This document shows, piece after piece, positions 1 to 10,820 of a stretch of DNA of 64,000 nt. The position numbers and the translations under genes are program-made. The notes beneath the pieces are model-generated. The model saw nothing but the letters and a program-made list of their open reading frames with translations, searched no databases and was not told where the DNA came from. The stretch is taken from NCBI GenBank assembly GCA_037954235.1, contig JBBMOA010000015.1, positions 21,420,799-21,484,798 of the forward strand. Direction: 5' to 3'. The number at the start of each line of letters is the position of its first letter. Within the stretch, counting starts at the first letter, position 1. This DNA is from Aulostomus chinensis. Its lineage: Eukaryota > Chordata > Actinopteri > Syngnathiformes > Aulostomidae.

Positions 1-16
1 AAATCAAGCTGTAACT

Positions 17-58
17 TCAAGTTTATGCATCTTTCTATGCTTTCAGGTTGAAACTTGA
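17..58. other. 8-bp inverted repeat in the monomer
   Basis: TCAAGTTT at 17-24 is the exact reverse complement of AAACTTGA at 51-58, separated by 26 bases that contain the ATGCAT palindrome (25-30). The arrangement recurs in most monomers; GAAGTTC and AAAGTTT variants weaken the left arm. It could form a hairpin or cruciform. Whether it does so in the cell is inference. Confidence 0.7.
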
Positions 59-75
59 CTGAAAACTCACTTTGA

Positions 76-112
76 ACAAAAGTTATGGCTGTTTTGTGTC
101 ACAGGTCACAAA
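76..112. other. Two overlapping short dyads at the monomer centre
   Basis: ACAAAA (76-81) pairs with TTTTGT (92-97) across a 10-base spacer. TTTGTG (93-98) pairs with CACAAA (107-112) across 8 bases. The two stems share 93-97, so only one can form at a time. The first dyad is kept in both the TG and AT haplotypes at 90-91, because the substituted bases fall in and beside the loop. The second overlaps the direct repeat GTCACA (98-103) and GTCACA (105-110). Confidence 0.65.
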
Positions 113-119
113 TAGTGTT

Positions 120-134
120 TTCTCAGCGAGAGAA
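120..134. other. TTCTC / GAGAA dyad around the conserved CpG
   Basis: TTCTC (120-124) and GAGAA (130-134) are reverse complements around a 5-base loop AGCGA. The loop holds the most constant CpG of the monomer (127-128). Occasional copies lose the CpG (CAGCAAGAG or CAGTGAGAG), as expected from deamination of methylated cytosine. This is the most distinctive fixed motif of the monomer and is a candidate protein-binding or methylation site; that role is inference only. Confidence 0.6.
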
Positions 135-2219
135 GGCCAAAATGAACACTTCATGCATAACTCCTGTTTTTTGATGAAAACTCACTGAAATCAAGCTGTA
201 ACTTCAAGTTTATGCATCTTTCTATGCTTTCAGGTTGAAACTTGACTGAAAACTCACTTTGAAGAAAAGTTATGGCTGTTTTGTGTCACAGGTCACAAAT
301 AGCGTTTTCTCAGCGAGAGAAGGCCAAAATGAACACTTCATGCATAACTCCTGTTTTTTGATGAAAACTCACTGAAATCAAGCTGTAACTTCAAGTTTAT
401 GCATCTTTCTATGCTTTCAGGTTGAAACTTGACTGAAAACTCACTTTGAAAAAAAGTTATGGCTGTTTTGTGTCACAGGTCACAAATAGTGTTTTCTCAG
501 CGAGAGAAGGCCAAAATGAACACTTCATGCATAACTCCTGTTTTTTGATGAAAACTCACTGAAATCAAGCTGTAACTTCAAGTTTATGCATCTTTCTATG
601 CTTTCAGGTTGAAACTTGACTGAAAACTCACTTTGAACAAAAGTTATGGCATTTTTGTGTCACAGGTCACAAATAGCGTTTTCTCAACGAGAGAAGGCCA
701 AAATGAACACTTCATGCAGAACTCCTGTATTTTGATGAAAACTCACTGAAATCCACCTGTAACTTCAAGTTTATGCATCTTTCTATGCTTTCAGGTTGAA
801 ACTTGACTGAAAACTCACTTTGAACAAAAGTTATGGCTGTTTTGTGTCACAGGTCACAAATAGTGTTTTCTCAGCGAGAGAAGGCCAAAATGAACACTTC
901 ATGCATAACTCCTGTTTTTGATGAAAACTCACTGAAATCAAGCTGTAACTTCAAGTTCATGCATCTTTCTATGCTTTCAGGTTGAAACTTGACTGAAAAC
1001 TCACTTTGAACAAAAGTTATGGCATTTTTGTGTCACAGGTCACAAATAGCGTTTTCTCAGCGAGAGAAGGCCAAAATGAACACTTCATGAAGAACTCCTG
1101 TTTTTTGATGAAAACTCACTGAAATCAAGCTGTAACTTCAAGTTTATGCATCTTTCTATGCTTTCAGGTTGAAACTTGACTGAAAACTCACTTTGAACAA
1201 AAGTTATGGCATTTTTGTGTCACAGGTCACAAATAGCGTTTTCTCAGCGAGAGAAGGCCAAAATGAACACTTCATGCATAACTCCTGTTTTTTGATGAAA
1301 ACTCACTGAAATCAAGCTGTAACTTCAAGTTTATGCATCTTTCTATGCTTTCAGGTTGAAACTTGACTGAAAACTCACTTTGAACAAAAGTTATGGCATT
1401 TTTGTGTCACAGGTCACAAATAGTGTTTTCTCAGCGAGAGAAGGCCAAAATGAACACTTCATGCATAACTCCTGTTTTTTGATGAAAACTCACTGAAATC
1501 AAGCTGTAACTTCAAGTTTATGCATCTTTCTATGCTTTCAGGTTGAAACTTGACTGAAAACTCACTTTGAACAAAAGTTATGGCTGTTTTGTGTCACAGG
1601 TCACAAATAGTGTTTTCTCAGCGAGAGAAGGCCAAAATGAACACTTCATGCATAACTCCTGTTTTTTGATGAAAACTCACTGAAATCAAGCTGTAACTTC
1701 AAGTTTATGCATCTTTCTATGCTTTCAGGTTGAAACTTGACTGAAAACTCACTTTGAACAAAAGTTATGGCTGTTTTGTGTCACAGGTCACAAATAGTGT
1801 TTTCTCAGCGAGAGAATGCCAAAATGAACACTTCATGCATAACTCCTGTTTTTTGATGAAAACTCACTGAAATCAAGCTGTAACTTCAAGTTTATGCATC
1901 TTTCTATGCTTTCAGGTTGAAACTTGACTGAAAACTCACTTTGAACAAAAGTTATGGCTGTTTTGTGTCACAGGTCACAAATAGTGTTTTCTCAGCGAGA
2001 GAAGGCCAAAATGAACACTTCATGCATAACTCCTGTTTTTTGATGAAAACTCACTGAAATCAAGCTGTAACTTCAAGTTTATGCATCTTTCTATGCTTTC
2101 AGGTTGAAACTTGACTGAAAACTCACTTTGAACAAAAGTTATGGCTGTTTTGTGTCACAGGTCACAAATAGTGTTTTCTCAGCGAGAGAAGGCCAAAATG
2201 AACACTTCATGCAGAACTC

Positions 2220-3716
2220 CTGTTTTTGATGAAAACTCACTGAAATCAAGCTGTAACTTCAAGTTCATGCATCTTTCTATGCTTTCAGGTTGAAACTTGA
2301 CTGAAAACTCACTTTGAACAAAAGTTATGGCATTTTTGTGTCACAGGTCACAAATAGCGTTTTCTCAGCGAGAGAAGGCCAAAATAAACACTTCATGCAG
2401 AACTCCTGTTTTTTGATGAAAACTCACTGAAATCAAGCTGTAACTTCAAGTTTATGCATCTTTCTATGCTTTCAGGTTGAAACTTGACTGAAAACTCACT
2501 TTGAACAAAAGTTATGGCATTTTTGTGTCACAGGTCACAAATAGCGTTTTCTCAGCGAGAGAAGGCCAAAATGAACACTTCATGCATAACTCCTGTTTTT
2601 TGATGAAAACTCACTGAAATCAAGCTGTAACTTCAAGTTTATGCATCTTTCTATGCTTTCAGGTTGAAACTTGACTGAAAACTCACTTTGAACAAAAGTT
2701 ATGGCATTTTTGTGTCACAGGTCACAAATAGTGTTTTCTCAGCGAGAGAAGGCCAAAATGAACACTTCATGCAGAACTCCTGTATTTTGATGAAAACTCA
2801 CCGAAATCCACCTGTAACTTCAAGTTTATGCATCTTTCTATGCTTTCAGGTTGAAACTTGACTGAAAACTCACTTTGAACAAAAGTTATGGCTGTTTTGT
2901 GTCACAGGTCACAAATAGTGTTTTCTCAGCGAGAGAAGGCCAAAATGAACACTTCATGCATAACTCCTGTTTTTTGATGAAAACTCACTGAAATCAAGCT
3001 GTAACTTCAAGTTCATGCATCTTTCTATGCTTTCAGGTTGAAACTTGACTGAAAACTCACTTTGAACAAAAGTTATGGCATTTTTGTGTCACAGGTCACA
3101 AATAGCGTTTTCTCAGCGAGAGAAGGCCAAAATGAACACTTCATGCATAACTCCATTTTTTTGATGAAAACTCACTGAAATCAAGCTGTAACTTCAAGTT
3201 TATGCATCTTTCTATGCTTTCAGGTTGAAACTTGACTGAAAACTCACTTTGAACAAAAGTTATGGCATTTTTGTGTCACAGGTCACAAATAGCGTTTTCT
3301 CAGCGAGAGAAGGCCAAAATGAACACTTCATGCATAACTCCTGTTTTTTGATGAAAACTCACAGAAATCAAGCTGTAACTTCAAGTTTATGCATCTTTCT
3401 ATGCTTTCAGGTTGAAACTTGACTGAAAACTCACTTTGAACAAAAGTTATGGCATTTTTGTGTCACAGGTCACAAATAGTGTTTTCTCAGCGATAGAAGG
3501 CCAAAATGAACACTTCATGCAGAACTCCTGTATTTTGAGGAAAACTCACTGAAATCCACCTGTAACTTCAAGTTTATGCATCTTTCTATGCTTTCAGGTT
3601 GAAACTTGACTGAAAACTCACTTTGAACAAAAGTTATGGCTGTTTTGTGTCACAGGTCACAAATAGTGTTTTCTCAGCGAGAGAAGGCCAAAATGAACAC
3701 TTCATGCATAACTCCT
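2220..3716 (+). repeat. Tetramer HOR, two copies (748 bp each)
   Basis: Two successive groups of four monomers have the same order of diagnostic sites: (1) GTTCATG with AT and C at 116; (2) CAAGCTG with AT and C; (3) AT with T at 116 and CAGAAC; (4) CCACCTG with TG, T and CATAAC. The copies differ by scattered changes, including CCATTTTTTT near 3,153 and GCGATAG near 3,490. A partial relative begins near 930. Confidence 0.6.
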
Positions 3717-5199
3717 GTTTTTTGATGAAAACTCACTGAAATCAAGCTGTAACTTCAAGTTTATGCATCTTTCTATGCTTTCAGGTTGAAACTTGACTGA
3801 AAACTCACTTTGAACAAAAGTTATGGCATTTTTGTGTCACAGGTCACAAATAGTGTTTTCTCAGCGAGAGAAGGCCAAAATGAACACTTCATGCAGAACT
3901 CCTGTATTTTGAGGAAAACTCACTGAAATCCACCTGTAACTTCAAGTTTATGCATCTTTCTATGCTTTCAGGTTGAAACTTGACTGAAAACTCACTTTGA
4001 ACAAAAGTGATGGCATTTTTGTGTCACAGGTCACAAATAGCGTTTTCTCAGCGAAAGAAGGCCAAAATGAACACTTCATGCAGAACTCCTGTATTTTGAT
4101 GAAAACTCACTGAAATCCACCTGTAACTTCAAGTTTATGCATCTTTCTATGCTTTCAGGTTGAAACTTGACTGAAAACTCACTTTGAACAAAAGTTATGG
4201 CTTTTTTGTGTCACAGGTCAAAAATAGTGTTTTCTCAGCGAGAGAAGGCCAAAATGAACACTTCATGCAGAACCCCTTTATTTTGAGGAAAACTCACTGA
4301 AATCCACCTGTAACTTCAAGTTTATGCATCTTTCTATGCTTTCAGGTTGAAACTTGACTGAAAACTCACTTTGAACAAAAGTTATGGCTGTTTTGTGTCA
4401 CAGGTCACAAATAGTGTTTTCTCAGCGAGAGAAGGCCAAAATGAACACTTCATGCATAACTCCTGTTTTTTGATGAAAACTCACTGAAATCAAGCTGTAA
4501 CTTCAAGTTTATGCATCTTTCTATGCTTTCAGGTTGAAACTTTACTGAAAACTCACTTTGAAGAAAAGTTATGGCATTTTTGTGTCACAGGTCACAAATA
4601 GTGTTTTCTCAGCGAGAGAAGGCCAAAATGAACACTTCATGCAGAACTCCTGTTTTTTGATGAAAACTCACTGAAATCCAACTGTAACTTCAAGTTTATG
4701 CATCTTTCTATGCTTTCAGGTTGAAACTTGACTGAAAACTCACTTTGAACAAAAGTTATGGCTGTTTTGTGTCACAGGTCACAAATAGTGTTTTCTCAGC
4801 GAGAGAAGGCCAAAATGAACACTTCATGCATAACTCCTGTTTTTTGATGAAAACTCACTGAAATCCACCTGTAACTTCAAGTTTATGCATCTTTCTATGC
4901 TTTCAGGTTGAAACTTGACTGAAAACTCACTTTGAACAAAAGTTATGGCATTTTTGTGTCACAGGTCACAAATAGCGTTTTCTCAGCGAGAGAAGGCCAA
5001 AATGAACACTTCATGCAGAACTCCTCTATTTTGATGAAAACTCACTGAAATCCACCTGTAACTTCAAGTTTATGCATCTTTCTATGCTTTCAGGTTGAAA
5101 CTTGACTGAAAACTCACTTTGAACAAAAGTTATGGCTGTTTTGTGTCACAGGTCACAAATAGTGTTTTCTCAGCGATAGAAGGCCAAAATGAACACTTC

Positions 5200-7065
5200 A
5201 TGCAGAACTTTTTTTTTTGATGAAAACTCACTGAAATCAAGCTGTAACTTCAAGTTTATGCATCTTTCTATGCTTTCAGTTTGAAACTTGACTGAAAACT
5301 CACTTTTAAAAAAAGTTATGGCTGTTTTGTGTCGCAGGTCACAAATAGCTTTTTCTCAGCGAGAGAAGGCCAAAATGAACACCTCATGCAGAACTCCTGT
5401 TTTTTGATGAAAATCCACTGAAATCCACCTGTAACTTCAAGTTTATGCATCTTTCTATGCTTTCTGGTTGAAACTTGACTGAAATTTCACTTTGAACAAA
5501 AGTTATGGCTGTTTTGTGTCACAGGTCACAAATAGTGTTTTCTCTGCGAGAGAAGGCCAAAATGAACACTTCATGCATAACTCCTGTTTTTTGATGAAAA
5601 CTCACTGAAATCAAGCTGTAACTTCAAGTTTATGCATCTTTCTATGCTTTCAGTTTGAAACTTGACTGAAAACTCACTTTTAAAAAAAGTTATGGCTGTT
5701 TTGTGTCGCAGGTCACAAATAGATTTTTCTCAGCGAGAGAAGGCCAAAATGAACACTTCATGCAGAACTCCTGTTTTTTGATGAAAACCCACTGAAATCC
5801 ACCTGTAACTTCAAGTTTATGCATCTTTCTATGCTTTCTGGTTGAAACTTGACTGAAATTTCACTTTGAACAAAAGTTATGGCTGTTTTGTGTCACAGGT
5901 CACAAATAGTGTTTTCTCAGCGAGAGAAGGCCAAAATGAACACTTCATGCATAACTCCTGTTTTTTGATGAAAACTCACTGAAATCAAGCTGTAACTTCA
6001 AGTTTATGCATCTTTCTATGCTTTCAGGTTGAAACTTGACTGAAAACTCACTTTGAACAAAAGTTATGGCATTTTTGTGTCACAGGTCACAAATAGCGTT
6101 TTCTCAGCGAGAGAAGGCCAAAATGAACACTTCATGCAGAAGTCCTGTATTTTGATGAAAACTCACTGAAATCCACCTGTAACTTAAAGTTTATGCATCT
6201 TTCTATGCTTTCAGGTTGAAACATGACTGAAAACTCACTTTGAACAAAAGTTATGGCTGTTTTGTGTCACAGGTCACAATAGTGTTTTCTCAGCGAGAGA
6301 AGGCCAAAATGAACACTTCATGCATAACTCCTGTTTTTTGATGAAAACTCACAGAAATCAAGCTGTAACTTCAAGTTTATGCATCTTTCTATGCTTTCAG
6401 GTTGAAACTTGACTGAAAACTCACTTTGAACAAAGGTTATGGCATTTTTGTGTCACAGGTCACAAATAGTGTTTTCTCAGCGAGAGAAGGCCAAAATGAA
6501 CACTTCATGCAGAACTACTGTATTTTGAAGAAAACTCACTGAAATCCACCTGTAACTTCAAGTTTATGCATCTTTCTATGCTTTCAGGTTCAAACTTGAC
6601 TGAAAAATCACTTTGAACAAAAATTATGGCTGTTTTGTGTCACAGGTCACAAATAGTGTTTTCTCAGCGAGAGAAGGCCAAAATGAACACTTCATGCAGA
6701 ACTCCTGTTTTTTGATGAAAACTCACTGAAATCAAGCTGTAACTTGAAGTTCATGCATCTTTCTATGCTTTCAGGTTGAAACTTGACTGAAAACTCACTT
6801 TGAACAAAAGTTATGGCATTTTTGTGTCACAGGTCACAAATAGTGTTTTCTCAGCGAGAGAAGGCCAAAATGAACACTTCATGCAGAACTCCTGTATTTT
6901 GAGGAAAACTCACTGAAATCCACCTGTAACTTCAAGTTTATGCATCTTTCTATGCTTTCAGGTTGAAACTTGACTGAAAACTCACTTTGAACAAAAGTTA
7001 TGGCTGTTTTGTGTCACAGGTCACAAATAGTGTTTTCTCAGCGAGAGAAGGCAAAAATGAACACT
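5200..7065 (+). repeat. Segment with a divergent GTCGCAGG dimer
   Basis: A distinctive pair of monomers is present twice, exactly 374 bp apart. The first member has CAGTTTGAAAC, TTAAAAAAAG, GTCGCAGG (near 5,331 and 5,706) and an altered T-rich 115-120. The second has TTCTGGTTG and AATTTCAC (near 5,480 and 5,857). An unusual run of ten T at 5,209-5,218 replaces the normal TCCTGTTTTTT. The rest is ordinary satellite. Confidence 0.75.
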
Positions 7066-10000
7066 TCAAGCATAACTCCATTTTTTTGATGAAAACTCAC
7101 TGAAATCAAGCTGTAACTTCAAGTTTATGCATCTTTCTATGCTTTCAGGTTGAAACTTGACTGAAAACTCACTTTGAACAAAAGTTATGGCATTTTTGTG
7201 TCACAGGTCACAAATAGCGTTTTCTCAGCGAGAGAAGGCCAAAATGAACACTTCATGCAGAACTCCTGTATTTTGAGGAAAACTCACTGAAATCCACCTG
7301 TAACTTCAAGTTTATGCATCTTTCTATGCTTTCAGGTTGAAACTTGACTGAAAACTCACTTTGAACAAAAGTTATGGCTGTTTTGTGTCACAGGTCACAA
7401 ATAGTGTTTTCTCAGCGAGAGAAGGCCAAAATGAACACTTCATGCAGAACTCCTGTTTTTTGATGAAAACCCACTGAAATCCACCTGTAACTTCAAGTTT
7501 ATGCATCTTTCTATGCTTTCTGGTTGAAACTTGACTGAAATTTCACTTTGAACAAAAGTTATGGCTGTTTTGTGTCACAGGTCACAAATAGTGTTTTCTC
7601 AGCGAGAGAAGGCCAAAATGAACACTTCATGCATAACTCCTGTTTTTGGATGAAAACTCACTGAAATCAAGCTGTAACTTCACGTTTATGCATCTTTCTA
7701 TGCTTTCAGGTTGAAACTTGACTGTAAACTCACTTTGAACAAAAGTTATGGCATTTTTGTGTCACAGGTCACAAATAGCGTTTTCTCAGCGAGAGAAGGC
7801 CAAAATGAACACTTCATGCAGAACTCCTGTATTTTGATGAAAACTCACTGAAATCCACCTGTAACTTAAAGTTTATGCATCTTTCTATGCTTTCAGGTTG
7901 AAACATGACTGAAAACTCACTTTGAACAAAAGTTATGGCTGTTTTGTGTCACAGGTCACAAATAGTGTTTTCTCAGCAAGAGAGAGAAGGCCAAAATGAA
8001 CACTTCATGCATAACTCCTGTATTTTGATGAAAATTCACAGAAATCAAGCTGTAACTTCAAGTTTATGCATCTTTCTATGCTTTCAGGTTGAAACTTGAC
8101 TGAAAACTCACTTTGAACAAAAGTTATGGCATTTTTGTGTCACAGGTCACAAATAGTGTTTTCTCAGCGAGAGAAGGCCAAAATGAACACTTCATGCATA
8201 ACTCCTGTTTTTTGATGAAAACTCACTGAAATCAAGCTGTAACTTGAAGTTCATGCATCTTTCTATGCTTTCAGGTTGAAACTTGACTGAAAACTCACTT
8301 TGAACAAAAGTTATGGCATTTTTGTGTCACAGGTCACAAATAGCGTTTTCTCAGCGAGAGAAGGCCAAAATGAACACTTCATGCAGAACTCCTGTATTTT
8401 GAGGAAAACTCACTGAAATCCACCTGTAACTTCAAGTTGATGCATCTTTCTATGCTTTCAGGTTGAAACTTGACTGAAAACTCACTTTGAACAAAAGTTA
8501 TGGCTGTTTTGTGTCACAGGTCACAAATAGTGTTTTCTCAGCGAGAGAAGGCAAAAAATGAAAACTTCATGCATAACTCCTGTTTTTTGATGAAAACTCA
8601 CTGAAATCAAGCTGTAACTTCAAGTTCATACATCTTTCTATGCTTTCAGGTTGAAACTTGACTGAAAACTCACTTTGAACAAAAGTTATGGCATTTTTGT
8701 GTCACAGGTCACAAATAGTGTTTTCTCAGCGAGAGAAGGCCAAAATGAACACTTCATGCAGAACTCCTGTATTTTGAGGAAAACTCACTGAAATCCACCT
8801 GTAACTTCAAGTTTATGCATCTTTCTATGCTTTCAGGTTGAAACTTGACTGAAAACTCACTTTGAACAAAAGTTATGGCTGTTTTGTGTCACAGGTCACA
8901 AATAGTGTTTTCTCAGCGAGAGAAGGCAAAAATGAACACTTCAAGCATAACTCCATTTTTTTGATGAAAACTCACTGAAATCAAGCTGTAACTTCAAGTT
9001 TATGCATCTTTCTATGCTTTCAGGTTGAAACTTGACTGAAAACTCACTTTGAACAAAAGTTATGGCATTTTTGTGTCACAGGTCACAAATAGCGTTTTCT
9101 CAGCGAGAGAAGGCCAAAATGAACACTTCATGCAGAACTCCTGTATTTTGAGGAAAACTCACTGAAATCCACCTGTAACTTCAAGTTTATGCATCTTTCT
9201 ATGCTTTCAGGTTGAAACTTGACTGAAAACTCACTTTGAACAAAAGTTATGGCTGTTTTGTGTCACAGGTCACAAATAGTGTTTTCTCAGCGAGAGAAGG
9301 CGAAAATGAACACTTCATGCATAACTCCTGTTTTTTAATGAAAACTCACTGAAATCAAGCTGTAACTTCAAGTTTATGCATCTTTCTATGCTTTCAGTTT
9401 GAAACTTGACTGAAAACTCACTTTTAAAAAAAGTTATGGCTGTTTTGTGTCGCTGGTCACAAATAGCTTTTTCTCAGCGAGAGAAGGCCAAAATGAACAC
9501 TTCATGCAGAACTCCTGTTTTTTGATGAAAACCCACTGAAATCCACCTGTAACTTCAAGTTTATGCATCTTTCTATGCTTTCTGGTTGAAACTTGACTGA
9601 AATTTCACTTTGAACAAAAGTTATGGCTGTTTTGTGTCACAGGTCACAAATAGTGTTTTCTCAGCGAGAGAAGGCCAAAATGAACACTTCATGCATAACT
9701 CCTGTTTTTGGATGAAAACTCACTGAAATCAAGCTGTAACTTCACGTTTATGCATCTTTCTATGCTTTCAGGTTGAAACTTGACTGTAAACTCACTTTGA
9801 ACAAAAGTTATGGCATTTTTGTGTCACAGGTCACAAATAGCGTTTTCTCAGCGAGAGAAGGCCAAAATGAACACTTCATGCAGAACTCCTGTATTTTGAT
9901 GAAAACTCACTGAAATCCACCTGTAACTTAAAGTTTATGCATCTTTCTATGCTTTCAGGTTGAAACATGACTGAAAACTCACTTTGAAAAAAAGTTATGG

Positions 10001-10820
10001 CTGTTTTGTGTCACAGGTCACAAATAGTGTTTTCTCAGCAAGAGAGAGAAGGCCAAAATGAACACTTCATGCATAACTCTTGTTTTTTGATGAAAATTCA
10101 CAGAAATCAAGCTGTAACTTCAAGTTTATGCATCTTTCTATGCTTTCAGGTTGAAACTTGACTGAAAACTCACTTTGAACAAAAGTTATGGCATTTTTGT
10201 GTCACAGGTCACAAATAGTGTTTTCTCAGCGAGAGAAGGCCAAAATGAACACTTCATGCATAACTCCTGTTTTTTGATGAAAACTCACTGAAATCAAGCT
10301 GTAACTTGAAGTTCATGCATCTTTCTATGCTTTCAGGTTGAAACTTGACTGAAAACTCACTTTGAACAAAAGTTATGGCATTTTTGTGTCACAGGTCACA
10401 AATAGCGTTTTCTCAGCGAGAGAAGGCCAAAATGAACACTTCATGCAGAACTCCTGTATTTTGAGGAAAACTCACTGAAATCCACCTGTAACTTCAAGTT
10501 GATGCATCTTTCTATGCTTTCAGGTTGAAACTTGACTGAAAACTCACTTTGAACAAAAGTTATGGCTGTTTTGTGTCACAGGTCACAAATAGTGTTTTCT
10601 CAGCGAGAGAAGGCAAAAAATGAAAACTTCATGCATAACTCCTGTTTTTTGATGAAAACTCACTGAAATCAAGCTGTAACTTCAAGTTTATGCATCTTTC
10701 TATGCTTTCAGGTTGAAACTTGACTGAAAACTCACTTTGAACAAAAGTTATGGCATTTTTGTGTCACAGGTCACAAATAGCGTTTTCTCAGCGAGAGAAG
10801 GCCAAAATGAACACTTCATG
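7066..10820 (+). repeat. 10/11-mer HOR, two copies
   Basis: Rare variants recur in order. TCAAGCATAACTCCA occurs at 7,066 and 8,941 (offset 1,875 = 10 x 187 + 5). AACCCACTG near 7,470 and 9,532, GCAAGAGAGAGAAGG near 7,975 and 10,037, AGTTGATGC near 8,435 and 10,497, and GGCAAAAAATGAAAAC near 8,551 and 10,613 all have offset 2,062 = 11 x 187 + 5. The extra 5 bp come from the AGAG and A insertions inside the unit. The second copy carries one additional monomer at about 9,310-9,500 (CAGTTTGAAAC, GTCGCTGG). Confidence 0.8.

Larger units (their letters stand above)
60..186 (+). repeat. Internal 12-bp direct repeat within each monomer
   Basis: TGAAAACTCACT occurs at 60-71 and again at 175-186, 115 bp apart (72 bp to the next monomer's copy). 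Both copies are kept in most monomers, although position 175 varies between T, G and A. It may be a relic of an older, shorter unit from which the 187-bp monomer was built. Confidence 0.75.
1..187 (+). repeat. Reference monomer (first full copy)
   Basis: This copy is used as the coordinate frame for the other entries. It has 68 G+C bases of 187 (36%). It carries the haplotype CAAGCTG (5-11), CAAGTTT (18-24), GAACAAAAG (74-82), TG at 90-91, T at 116, CATAAC (156-161), T-rich 167-172 and GATG (173-176). Landmarks are ATGCAT at 25-30 and again at 153-158, GGCC at 135-138, and the near-invariant CpG at 127-128. The choice of base 1 as monomer start is arbitrary because a tandem array has no natural start. 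No canonical CENP-B box (TTCG...A..CGGG) is present on either strand. Confidence 0.95.
1..5200 (+). repeat. Array segment: fairly homogeneous monomers
   Basis: Most monomers here carry CAAGCTG and CATAAC with few private variants. A run at about 1,490-2,200 is almost uniform (TG at 90-91, T at 116, CATAAC). Barcodes such as AAGTTCATG (at about 954, 2,262 and 3,010) recur 7 and then 4 monomers apart (offsets 1,308 and 748). From about 3.5 kb onward, CAGAAC/CCACCTG monomers become common. No gene is seen. Confidence 0.85.

Noticed and set aside
120..134. Rho-independent terminator-like hairpin
   Set aside because: The stem is only 5 bp, AT/GC mixed, without a following T run, and the DNA is eukaryotic satellite.
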